Shown piece after piece: positions 48,954-59,003 of a stretch of DNA of 64,000 nt. The DNA lies in assembly GCA_026770025.1 (NCBI GenBank), contig JAMXDE010000030.1, positions 62,001-126,000 of the forward strand, given 5' to 3'. Below the pieces are notes generated by a model that was not told the origin of the DNA, did not search any database, and was given only the letters and a program-made list of their open reading frames with translations. Both the position numbers and the translations under genes were made by a program. How positions within the stretch are numbered: position 1 is the first letter of the stretch; every line of letters starts with the position of its first letter. The stretch is from Craspedostauros australis (taxonomy: Eukaryota; Bacillariophyta; Bacillariophyceae; Mastogloiales; Achnanthaceae).

Positions 48954-50690
48954 AAAATGAAATGGCAGACCGCACTCTCAGGGCGCGAACAGGCGTGGGA
49001 GTACAAACATCACGACATGTCCACAGGTACGCCCATGCTCATACGGTCGCATCTTCCGCAGCGGCAAGACAGCACGGATGCGATCCATATTCAGAACGAA
49101 TGGCGCAACTCAACTCCATCGTTGCATATGGCACGATGATCCAAGAATAAAATACATGTTACAATATGGTCGTGTAACAATCATTTGCATCCTGTGCTGC
49201 GCCGCGCCTTGCCAGTTGTGCATTCTCGTACTTCCATGTGCTAGTATAGTATGATATGGTACCTTTGCCCATGACTTCAAGGGAGCATATCCAAAGATGA
49301 ACCACACAACTTGACTGCAGTCTCAACCACTCCGTCCAGACATCCATACGAGTGCACTTGCGTTCTTGTCGTACAACTTGTCGAGTATTCTAAACTTGTC
49401 TTGTTCGAGGCCAGCTCAGCGAGGAAACGTTAGGTGCGAACTAAAACGAAGACTCGGTGATGCCACGTTTGGTTACCCAGAACGTCTGTATCTGCAGAAG
49501 GGGGCGTCCTGCGTGTTCGTCTTCAGCACGCAGACGACGGAATGTTGTTTCCCAGCAGTGGACTCGCCTGGTTTGGACGAGGACGCTGCTTGGCTCTGGT
49601 GACGACTAGCAACTTAGGAATGCATTGTAACTGTGCTGCTAATTGTGAGTGTAATTATGTATGGATGTTGCTTCATTGAGTTGCTTGGCATTCGCGTTGC
49701 TATCTGAAGTTTCTCCTCTTTTGGTTTGAATGTATCGTGCATCCGTGTCATTGGTAGGCGGGACTGTTTGAACCGATCATGCCTCTCCTCCAGGATCCGA
49801 TTTGAAGTAGTATACTGTGCGGGGCGGTAGAGCTATGCTTCTGGGATCCTTCTCAGTCTCGGATACGATCGTGTCACATGTCTGACTCTCGGATACCTTC
49901 GAGTCGATCGATTCGTGTCTTGGATACCAATTGAGTCCCGCATGTGATTCTCGGATACCATATTATCCCACACGGAATAGCTCATCGAATGTAACATATT
50001 ATAGGAGCTGCACTAGCACATCACAACATAGCATAGTATAGCATACGAGCATTGTATGGTGTGGATTCGTTGCGCTCTGCTCTACTCTACTCTCCTCTGC
50101 TCCACCAATACATGGCGATCGTGCTAGTGGCAGTGCCGTCGGCAGGGCATGAGCAGAGATGAATGATCAGAGGATGCATCGTTGGTGCTCCAGTGACGAG
50201 TACAGACGCGTGGACTTGATGGCAGCAATGATCGCGAGGGTTGCACATGTGTGATGAAAAGGAAGTGGAGTACTGGCATGGCACGATGTGGTACAGACGT
50301 ACGAGTGCGGTACCAACAAAGAGGAGCCTTTGCCATTCGATTGGTTTGTGCAACACACACCGATTGTGCTGGCGCTCCGATCGACGCAGTTGAGGCCTTG
50401 GAGCGTTTTTGTGTGTGGTTCGGCTGGAATTTTTCGGACCAGAGCAGCACAACACAACGTGACGGCTTCACAACGCGATGGCTCCACGACGCACACCATT
50501 CACGACACAAAAATAACGGTCTGCGTCACAAAATCACATCTCTCATCACAAAACACAAAATACAAAACACAAAACAAACATCACACACCACACATCACAA
50601 TCCTCCATGCCATCAAACAGATGATGTGCACATAAACACTCCAATCACAGGTGTGTCTAAAACATATACTACTACTACTTCGATTTGCAG
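48954..50690. other. Intergenic
   Basis: About 1.7 kb without a supported gene. It contains a degenerate 31-bp tandem repeat (49858-49990), ATAGCATAGTATAGCATA near 50027, and ACAAAACACAAAATACAAAACACAAAACAAA-type DNA near 50547-50580 that may be 3' flank of the transposase gene. Confidence 0.4.
49858..49990. repeat. Degenerate 31-bp tandem repeat with CTCGGATACC core
   Basis: Copies of CTCGGATACC or a one-base variant begin at 49858, 49888, 49919 and 49950 (period 30-31), and a weaker CTCATCGAAT falls at 49981, one more period on. The sequence between cores is poorly conserved. Confidence 0.7.
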
Positions 50691-53240
50691 CTACACCTCT
50701 GCTGTGTTGGTATCCTCCTCTGCTTTGCTGTGATGCTCGTCCTTGCCAGCGAACATGGCCACATCGAATGTGTTCATGGTGGGTGCTGCTTTGGCTTTGC
50801 TATTGCTGTTGCGAGGCTCAATGATCTCGGCTTTGCTCTTGCTGGGCGTCTTCTTCTTCTTGCCTTTCTTCTGGTGTTCAGCCTCCTCATTGGCTTTGGT
50901 TGTCCCAACGATTTGCTTCTCCAGCAACGGAATGAGGCTGCTGGTTGTTGGCAGGTTCGTTTTGAGGCACTGCAGACCACTGACAGCCATCACCTTGAGG
51001 GCATCATTGTACATACCTTTGATGTTGGGCTTGGCGTATTTGAAGCCAGCTGATTTGTCTTTCTTGCCTGTTGCAGTTGGTTTCTTGGTGGTCGTGTTGG
51101 TTGCCTCATCATCATCCTCCTCCAACGCGAAGTCCATGTGAGACACAGTCACACCGATCTCGTTGCCGTCCTTGTCAGTTTCAGTGAACGTTTGTTTCCG
51201 CACATTCATGCTCAGTCCCTTGCGCTCCGTCACAAATTCGTCACCTCCTTCCGCAGCACAAATTGCGTAGGCGATCTGATGGTGACGAACATACGCACGC
51301 GCCAGCTTGTCCAGCCCAAATTGCTCCCAACAGGTTTTGCAAGCTTCCCACAACGCATCAGTGGTGAACATGCGACTCCCGTGGTGCTTACCTTGATGTG
51401 CTGACACGTGTTTCGACATTGCTGGGAATATCGCATCGTCTTTCACGTTCGTGATGGGAGAATTCGATGGTTGAAATCGTAGATGCCATCCGCGACTGTC
51501 GAACTCCTCGTTGATGAACCTGAGTAGTTCCGTGTCTCTGTGTGGCCCTGCGCCATCCATCTGGTACCGAATCACCACGTTCTTGCCCGTTTCGTCCCTG
51601 ATTTTGTTGGCGAGCGAATCCAGTGCGGGGAGTTCTTTTTCGCGGAAGAATTTCTTGAGGCTGTATTTTGGCTTGGGCTTATCAAGACGACCATCTGTTT
51701 CCTTGCTGCCTGTGATCTCCAGTGCTTGGAAGTACAGTTCACCCTTCACATGAGAGATTTTGTTGGGATCAGGAAGGTGCTTGTACTTGGTTGGCGAGAC
51801 CCAAGTTCGCTGGTACGTATTCTTCTGCGCTGGGACCATGCGCCCAACACGTTCAAAGCTGACCCGATACGCCTTTCCTCCTTTTGCAAAGCAGTAATTT
51901 GTTGGGGCGAACGCTGTTGATGCAATCGCCATGGTCTTTTCGATGTGGCACTTGTGGTGCACAGCATGGTCAACAGGCTTAACTCCCATCTGGGGCACAT
52001 GTTTGAGGTTGCGCCGAGCGACAATAGAGTAGAACCACTTTTCGTCCATGTGGACAACAACAACTTGCGTTTTCAGGAACAGCTCCGCTGATTCCCAGAA
52101 CACACAGAAGTCCTTGGCCCACCTGTCGCGCTTCACCTTGATGTCGCCCTTGATCTTGGGGAGCATTGTTGTAGAACGGTAGTTGCTGCCCTCCAATCCC
52201 ATCACGTATGTTCGAATGGTGTTCGCGCAAACGCATTGGACGTTGCCCCTTCCTGCTAGTTCGCGTGCAATATCGTCCCACGAGATTGCGCCATTGCATC
52301 GTTGCAACACATCCTGGAGCTCAAATTGCAGGAATGGACCACGCTCCAACCACGAATCAGACAGGGATTTTGCGGATGCCAGCTCTTCAGGAGAAGCAGA
52401 GGCATAGGCATAAGAGATGTCTTCGGGCGGCAACCGTTGTTGTGGATGTTTGAGCTGCAGTTGTTTCGCGAAGATGGCACGCGGCGTGAAGTATTGCTTT
52501 TGCTTCTTGGGGCAGGTGAAGATGGTGCTGCCTGTATCACTGCGCTTCTTCCGTTCCAGCTTGTTCTTTTGGAATTTCTTGATGTTGCTTGCAACAGTGG
52601 TGGCACCAATATCCCAAGCATGGGCGATCAATTTCGTGTTGGCTGGGATCGCACCCAAGTTGAAGTAGAGAACGATGTAGTTGTGCTTGTCTTGCGTATC
52701 AAGTTGTTTCTTTCTATTGGTGGGCTTAGTGTTGCTACGCCCTCCATCCTTTTGCAACCATCCTTTTGTTTTCGCGCCTCTCTTCATCTGCTTCGTGAGA
52801 CGGTCGATTGCTGTTTCCTTCTGCCGGCATGAGACCTCGAGAAAAGCAGCGATGCTGGCTTCTTGCGATTCCGTGGTAGTTGGGGATGGTGTGGGGGGCT
52901 TAGCCTTGTTGTTGACACGCGTAACAGCGACGGAGTGATGCTGGGGAGAAAGGAGGGAAGGCTTAGCAAGGCCACCAGCAGTGCGAGTCCGTGCGAAGGT
53001 AGCGAGGCTGTGTGGCGCGCACAGATCCTCACGAACAACGTACATTCGGCTCTGCCCCATCACTGGGGTCACCATGACCATTGCCACCTCTCCTGGTGCA
53101 AGGGGCCCATCGCGTTTGACTGTAGCACCATCCGTGGTCTGCTTCATTGCAAACTCAACATGACATACGCCCAGGTCACGGAGCTTGCCACCTGAGCGTT
53201 GGTGGGGTGCCACCTTCACACAATCACCAGCGCGCAGCAT
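50691..53240 (-). CDS. Plant-type mariner-like transposase with long N-terminal extension
   Basis: Intact single ORF, 849 residues from the ATG at 53240. Residues 1-75 form an extra domain (VKVAPHQRSGG, RDGPLAPGEVAMVMV). A HTH-like region is at about 195-225 and a second at about 305-350 (WDDIARELAGRGNVQCVCANTI), followed by DRWAKDFCVFWE as in mariner proteins. The catalytic triad is D399 (VVHMDEKWFY), D562 (YQMDGAGPH) and D601/602 (SPITNVKDDAIF), giving the DD39D spacing and the N-V-x-D motif of plant mariner-like elements; the usual S-P-D is S-P-I here. The C terminus is Lys-rich and low complexity. Cut-and-paste transposition in the nucleus with TA target sites is known for the family. I could not locate terminal inverted repeats, so element ends are undefined. 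Confidence 0.82.
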   Translation of the reverse strand: MLRAGDCVKVAPHQRSGGKLRDLGVCHVEFAMKQTTDGATVKRDGPLAPGEVAMVMVTPVMGQSRMYVVREDLCAPHSLATFARTRTAGGLAKPSLLSPQHHSVAVTRVNNKAKPPTPSPTTTESQEASIAAFLEVSCRQKETAIDRLTKQMKRGAKTKGWLQKDGGRSNTKPTNRKKQLDTQDKHNYIVLYFNLGAIPANTKLIAHAWDIGATTVASNIKKFQKNKLERKKRSDTGSTIFTCPKKQKQYFTPRAIFAKQLQLKHPQQRLPPEDISYAYASASPEELASAKSLSDSWLERGPFLQFELQDVLQRCNGAISWDDIARELAGRGNVQCVCANTIRTYVMGLEGSNYRSTTMLPKIKGDIKVKRDRWAKDFCVFWESAELFLKTQVVVVHMDEKWFYSIVARRNLKHVPQMGVKPVDHAVHHKCHIEKTMAIASTAFAPTNYCFAKGGKAYRVSFERVGRMVPAQKNTYQRTWVSPTKYKHLPDPNKISHVKGELYFQALEITGSKETDGRLDKPKPKYSLKKFFREKELPALDSLANKIRDETGKNVVIRYQMDGAGPHRDTELLRFINEEFDSRGWHLRFQPSNSPITNVKDDAIFPAMSKHVSAHQGKHHGSRMFTTDALWEACKTCWEQFGLDKLARAYVRHHQIAYAICAAEGGDEFVTERKGLSMNVRKQTFTETDKDGNEIGVTVSHMDFALEEDDDEATNTTTKKPTATGKKDKSAGFKYAKPNIKGMYNDALKVMAVSGLQCLKTNLPTTSSLIPLLEKQIVGTTKANEEAEHQKKGKKKKTPSKSKAEIIEPRNSNSKAKAAPTMNTFDVAMFAGKDEHHSKAEEDTNTAEV

Positions 53241-55409
53241 GCTTGCAACGTGAAGAGTTCAGTGGTTGCAGGATGATGTGTACTTTGTTGATGGAGGCTG
53301 CAGTTGAGTTGAAAGGCGCGTCGCGACGCACACCAGGCACACGAGGACAGCAACACAGCGCATCGCATCATCAGCCATCAACGCACAGCACGGCGCAGCG
53401 CATCACAAGGGGCACGGGCAACATTGGAGGACGGGCACAAGGTGCATTGTATCATCCACTCTCTCTCATGTGGAGAATCACAGTCATTGTACATTGTTGT
53501 ACAACCAATGGCTACAAGCAGCAGAGAATCAACAGCAGGTCGTCCCAGATGCGCATTGTTTCCGTTGTCCACTTTGTGAGGTCAGTTTTGTTGTTGTGGG
53601 ATGGAGGCGAAATTCGGGACTCGAAAAGTGTTCTCATTGATGGGCACATTCGGTAGAATTGTGGTTAATTTCCATGGCCCCCGACAGCAAAAACTGTTTG
53701 AGAACACCAAACACAACACAACAACATGACAATGGAGAAACACAACAAAACTCCTCAAGCGCCGCCGAACGGCATCATCGGCACTGCAGCAACCAGCGGT
53801 CCATTGCAAGATCCGAGGGCATAGGCGGAACCGCCATGTAAAGATTGGTGGATGAGCGAGAGGGTGATGCCGGAGTGGTTGATTTGGGGCCGTGGCAGGC
53901 CCACGCGCAAGCGACACGATTCAGAGGAACATCTGCTCGTTGGATATGGTCTCTGCCTGGAATGCACAGGCCAATCCAACGACTATTGATGAGCAAGACG
54001 CATCCAAGAGGATACGATGAAGATGCACACGAAGTTTGAGGGTCGGGGGTGGCCTGGAAGGTGCCCTCCGCAAGAAACAAGTGGAGGGCAAGAGTTTTTT
54101 GGTGGGTGGCGGCGGACACACCACGTGACTTCGCTCGTGATGGGTGCCATTGGCAAGTCACCAAAATCGCAAAGCCACCCATACAAGATGTGTTCGGAAT
54201 CAACTCAAGATGACCAGGGCGGAGCCTTCTCCACGGATACGGTCTGTAAGAGGCTGCAAGGTGGGATGCACACAAAATGGGTTTTTTTGGGTATCGCAAA
54301 AACTCCATGGTGACATCAGCACATGGAGGTGTACCTTTGGAGGTACGAACTCCCAACCCATTCTGAACACATCAGTGTGTCGCCAGAGAATGTGGGAACG
54401 CATGAGGGGCATGTGGAGGAGCTGCAAGGATCGTATCGACGAGATACGGATCCAAATCCGAATGGCATCAGCATCGAAATCGTGTTTTCAAAATTTCTGC
54501 TTTTCAGTGCAGGGACAGTTCGGAGTATGAGATGCGGCTATCCGTGGAGAAGCTTCATGAGGTGGATAGATGGGGGGTATCCGGAGCCAATGTGATGCGC
54601 AGATTGCGAAAATGCTAGGGATGATAATGATGATCATGGGTGCTGAAGGTAGGGCAGCATGGTGCCATCGAGAATTTTTGCCACCCACCACCTGACTGAC
54701 AGCAAGCCAAAACGACATTAAAAATAAAGTTCATACAAATTTAACTTCGGTATTCAGAATCAATGATAGCCACGCGTCCGAATTCACTGTCTAGTTTTAA
54801 TTTTAAATGGTGTGGTGTCGAGATATAACATCATAAGCAGTTGTTTGGATGGTTTTGGGTGTGCTCTATTTTAGTCTACTTTATCACGACTCATCACGAG
54901 TAAAACTCAAAAAACACTCCACAACTAGTGCTATCGCGACACCGTTTTACATTGAGTGCAGGTCGTAGTGCCTGCAGCACCTCCGTTTTCCTCTTCTTTC
55001 CAGAACGGCATCAGCGTTTTCGCTTCATTTATGATGTGCGATTGGGAAGTCGCAGGTTCGCAAAAATGGCTATGTCAAAAGGTGCGCGTTGGGTGTGGTT
55101 TCTTGCCTCGCAGGTGTGGGTGCACACAGGCGATGGACGCGAGGGTCGTCGGGGGAGTACCGCACGACACGAACACAAGCCCCGCCGCGCCACCATGACG
55201 AAATGAACGAAGACGAGCCCAAAATCACAGAAGCGGATGGACCAGGTTTCTCCTTGTTCTCATAAAATAGCAGCAACAAGCAAAACCGAAACCAAACTCA
55301 AATCTCGAAGGACGTCAGCAATCAGCCATAATTTCACCTCACTCATCCAACCAAGCACTCCTTGTCGTCCTTCTGCACTACTGCCGCCAACGCTACTGCA
55401 AGCCAGACC
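53241..55409. other. Intergenic with unresolved ORFs
   Basis: About 2.2 kb. Overlapping ORFs of 90-190 codons lie on both strands between 53775 and 54600. A strong acceptor (ttctgcttttcag at 54495-54507) is followed by a 37-codon exon-like frame (YEMRLSVEKLHEVDRW) ending at 54618. I could not join it to an upstream exon. The right copy of the 41-bp repeat is at 54921-54961, in an A/T-rich stretch (54720-54920). Confidence 0.35.
54921..54961 (+). repeat. Right copy of the 41-bp perfect inverted pair
   Basis: Reverse complement of 45456-45496. See the left copy. Confidence 0.85.
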
Positions 55410-56381
55410 ATGACAATCGCACAGCTCCTCCATCCGCACCTTCAACAACAATCCCAAGAGCAAGTGCAGCAGCAGATGCAGATGCAGATGCAGCACGCAA
55501 CGCACATGAACAGCATCACCAAGGTCGTTCAGAACATCAACGACGGCGTACACGCGCTGCAAGACGGCGACTTGGACATCGCTGGTCAGATTTTCACAGA
55601 GACTTTGCGCTTTGTCAGGCGCTCGCTCGGTCAGCTGCAACAACAGTCGACGGCGCCGCTGGATTTCGGTGCCGTGGACAGCGGCGTCCTCTGCCTGCCC
55701 GTGCCGGTGGTGGTCCGCCGTGCGCCTTCTCCAAAATTGGCGTCTCGAGCGCATTCAAGCTTCCAAAATTGGGACCCATGCCAAAAGCTGGTTAACGCCG
55801 CTTCTGACAGCCCTTGCAACCATGGCGGGACTTCAGATGGCAGCTGCATGTACAGGCTGGCACGGACTGTCGTATTGCCGATCAATGATGGCTGCGCACC
55901 CGCCCAGGGCGTCCTGGAGTCCACCTTCCACGTCCTCACGGGCGTCCTCATCTTCGACATCGCCCTACTCTATCACATCCAAGCCACGCAACAGGCCACC
56001 GATTCGGGGAAAAGGCAGCATCTGGAGCGCTCCAAGCTCCTCTATATCAACGCGCACAAGCTCATGGAGTCCAGCAGCATCTTCGACCGGAAGAGGGACA
56101 TCGTCCGTCTCTTGGGCATTTGGAACAACCTCATCTGCGTCTACAGCCGTCTCGGCGACACCGAAAACACACATGCCTGCAGCCAGCAGGTGCTCTCCAT
56201 CCTCTCGGATCCCGAGGTCGTGGTCTGCCTTTCCAGCCCATCGACGACGTCAACAATATCACCGCATTGCTTGCGCATCAGCGAGGACAGATCGACGGTG
56301 GAAAATGACATCCACACATTCTTCGACCATGCGTCTCAGAAGCTCGGCAACGTCTATGCCAGAGGTGCACCGGCCGCCTAG
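55410..56381 (+). CDS. Helical-repeat protein of unknown function
   Basis: Single exon, 323 residues from the ATG at 55410 (context gaccATGac). The N terminus is Gln/Met-rich (QEQVQQQMQMQMQHATHM). The remainder is a series of amphipathic helices with TPR-like spacing: GVHALQDGDLDIAGQIFTETL, LERSKLLYINAHKLMES, VRLLGIWNNLICVYSRLGDT, HACSQQVLSILSD. Between them lies GVLIFDIALLYHIQATQ, a pattern I associate with a large family of unannotated diatom proteins; that association is from memory. No transmembrane segment, signal or catalytic motif is visible. It is probably a protein-interaction scaffold. Confidence 0.65.
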   Translation: MTIAQLLHPHLQQQSQEQVQQQMQMQMQHATHMNSITKVVQNINDGVHALQDGDLDIAGQIFTETLRFVRRSLGQLQQQSTAPLDFGAVDSGVLCLPVPVVVRRAPSPKLASRAHSSFQNWDPCQKLVNAASDSPCNHGGTSDGSCMYRLARTVVLPINDGCAPAQGVLESTFHVLTGVLIFDIALLYHIQATQQATDSGKRQHLERSKLLYINAHKLMESSSIFDRKRDIVRLLGIWNNLICVYSRLGDTENTHACSQQVLSILSDPEVVVCLSSPSTTSTISPHCLRISEDRSTVENDIHTFFDHASQKLGNVYARGAPAA

Positions 56382-59003
56382 CTCGCTAACCACACCAACG
56401 GCAATAACAACAGCAACGCTTTTGATTCACGCTTGCACACGAACACGTGGAAGGCATCCTTTTGTATCGGCACGTACAAGTACTTGTCGTATCGTACAAC
56501 ATGGTAGAAGACGAATGCGCAGAGAATGCACCAGTGTGTATGCTCTAGTATAATGGCCCGTAAGCATTTTCCTTTTTGAACAAACAAACGAACGAGCAGC
56601 CTTCCTTCTCCCTCCACCCTACGTCTGAATCCAGGGTGTTGCCACGACCGTAGCTAAACGCAGACAGTGACAGCATCGTCATGAGCGGACATCGCACCTT
56701 CGCTGTGCAGGCCAGGATGGTTCGTACAAGAACACGTATGTGCGAGTGTAAGCACAACTACGGCATGGTACTATACTTGCAGGTATCGATTTCTGTCCGT
56801 TTTCGGTTGTCAGTGGAATGTATTATATGAATAATAGAATATACTAGGTACCTATGGTGCGGTTAGAACACACGTACGTGTATTCCACAACAGTCAAGTC
56901 ACCCCAACTCAAATGGTGACCGGCAACCTCGGTGCAGCAACCACCACTCACCGCAACTGCGACAGCCGTGATGCCATTATTGGGATGGCGCTTGTGAGCT
57001 CTCTGGAGCAACCCACAGGAGAACGAGCCCGCCATGGTCCATCTCATTCTCCGCTGCATCTTCGTGATCCGGCCAAAGTGTAGCACACACTCTGCTCTCA
57101 CAGAATCTCTTGTGGTCGAGACAATTCGAATTGCCTCTGACGATTCTCGACGAGGAAGCACTTCCACGGAGCATTTTCCATTGCTACGATCATACGCGTT
57201 CCGTGCACACTATCGTACTCTCCCATCTATCGTCCGCGCTCGCCCATGCCCTGTCGATACTCATCCAACCCAGCCCATCCACAGCAACGTCTCCGTTTCA
57301 TGGATTCGACGTGACATCACCCACCCCCTCCGACGATGTCGAAGCGGCGGGACATGCACTAGCCGAGCATTTGGTGATGCATGCATGTGGTCAACATAGC
57401 GAAGTGCCCGCGAGAATGGCCACCGCTTAACTATTTCCAACCCCGGGATCCTATTGTTGTCCAGGCGCCACTTTTTGCGAAGTCCGGAATCGCTACATCT
57501 CCTCCATGTATGTGCGAGTACACAGGTAACACACCTCTTGATAGTAATCGACGGTGCGAGAAGCATAATTCTTCAGCATCCAATTACCCCGCCTCGCACT
57601 GATAGATCGCATGTGTTCAGGCGACCATTGATGGATGAAGGGTTGCGCAACGTCATCACATGACCGAGACCACCTTCGTCATCCATGTTGTGTACCAAAG
57701 CCTGACATGCAACAGTAAAGCTGCATCCTCGCATGTTGTGACGAATCCAGCAGTCCAACTCTTCGCATGGCATGGCGCGGCATGGCCTGCAGTAAACAAA
57801 CGTAATGGTCCGCCCTGTGATTCAAATTGAATCACAAGGTGGATGGTGGCGACATGTTTGCTCTACCAACTACGCGTACTCTGTAGTCGTACTGTTCTTC
57901 GCCTCCCAGTTCGTGGGGTTCCCTCTCCCACTAACCGCTGCAATTGGCCGAGTGGCTTGGAGACACGGCGATCAAGTCCCCAACTTGTGCATCGGCATGG
58001 CCGAACCAATCTCGGACCGCATTCTAGTCGGAGTCTGGATAAGCAGCATTACGAGATTTACATGGTACGAGTACTGGGGAGGAGTGGCTCGTACGAGCTT
58101 CGGGTAGCATGGTACGAGCTATCTGCTTTATCCTTTCGCTTCATGTCAGTTCGTTTCGTTCCGCTCCGCTTCGACATTGTGCTCCATTCGCTCGGCGCCG
58201 AGATCTCGCATGTGATCATGATGTCGTCACCAGGATGAAATGAGAGCACGTCTCTCATCCACTCGAAACCAAACAGCTCCGCCGCATCCACAAGTGACCG
58301 CCCATGGCTTGTGTATTGGTGTGGACAATGAAACCATGTGGAATGGATCATGTGACATCATACCAATACCAGATGCACTTTACTGGAAGGAGGCACGGTA
58401 TCACGATGGTACGACTAATGCATCTGCCAAGGGCGAACCACCGAATCCATCGCCAGCCCTTGATGACCACTCCCTCTTGTTTCTCTCATCGTCCGGTACG
58501 AGTAGTATTCATTCGCAAATGTCCATCTCGGACCAGGATGCCCAAAGTCAGACCAACGCGCTCAATGGAATCGTGTGCATGCGTCTCGAATAAATAGGTG
58601 GGGGACGGCGCCACTCAGGGCCTGCTCCATGCCCTCTTCAGGCTTGCATTGCATCGTGGAAGACTGCCTTTTTGCCACAGATTAAGTTATTGTAACTTGC
58701 GCTTGTGAAGAGTGGCGCCCGTGCTGCGGTGCATTGCTGATGTCTCTCCATGGTTGTTCGTCGATCACTTCCTCTCATGCGTGCAAGTGGTAAGCGAACA
58801 AAAGGGGAGCAAGGGAACAACACTGATGATAGAGTTGAGCATGTGAAGCACAGTTGAAAAGGAGGAACGGAGAAACCGCGGGAGAGAGAGAGAGAGAGAC
58901 GCCAGATGGCGTTGAGTAGGAAGGAGCATTGCACTACGACTACGCATTCCCGGTTCAGTTCCAACCCTGCATTGTACTGCACTGCACTGCACTACACTGC
59001 ACT
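56382..59003. other. Intergenic
   Basis: About 2.6 kb. ORFs up to 131 codons (57843-58238) and a 117-codon plus ORF (58240-58593) have no recognisable domain. Two TACGAGTA octamers (58066-58073 and 58497-58504), GGTACGAGC/GCTCGTACC motifs, a GA tract (58881-58898) and CACTGCACTGCACTACACTGCACT near 58980-59003 are present. Confidence 0.35.

Noticed and set aside
53775-54356. 193-codon minus-strand ORF
   Set aside because: It overlaps equally long plus-strand ORFs, and neither strand shows a domain; I could not decide between them.
45456-54961. A single 9.5-kb transposon bounded by the 41-bp inverted pair
   Set aside because: No target-site duplication could be found at the two ends, and similarity fades rather than stopping sharply outside the 41 bp. 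Kept only as a hypothesis.
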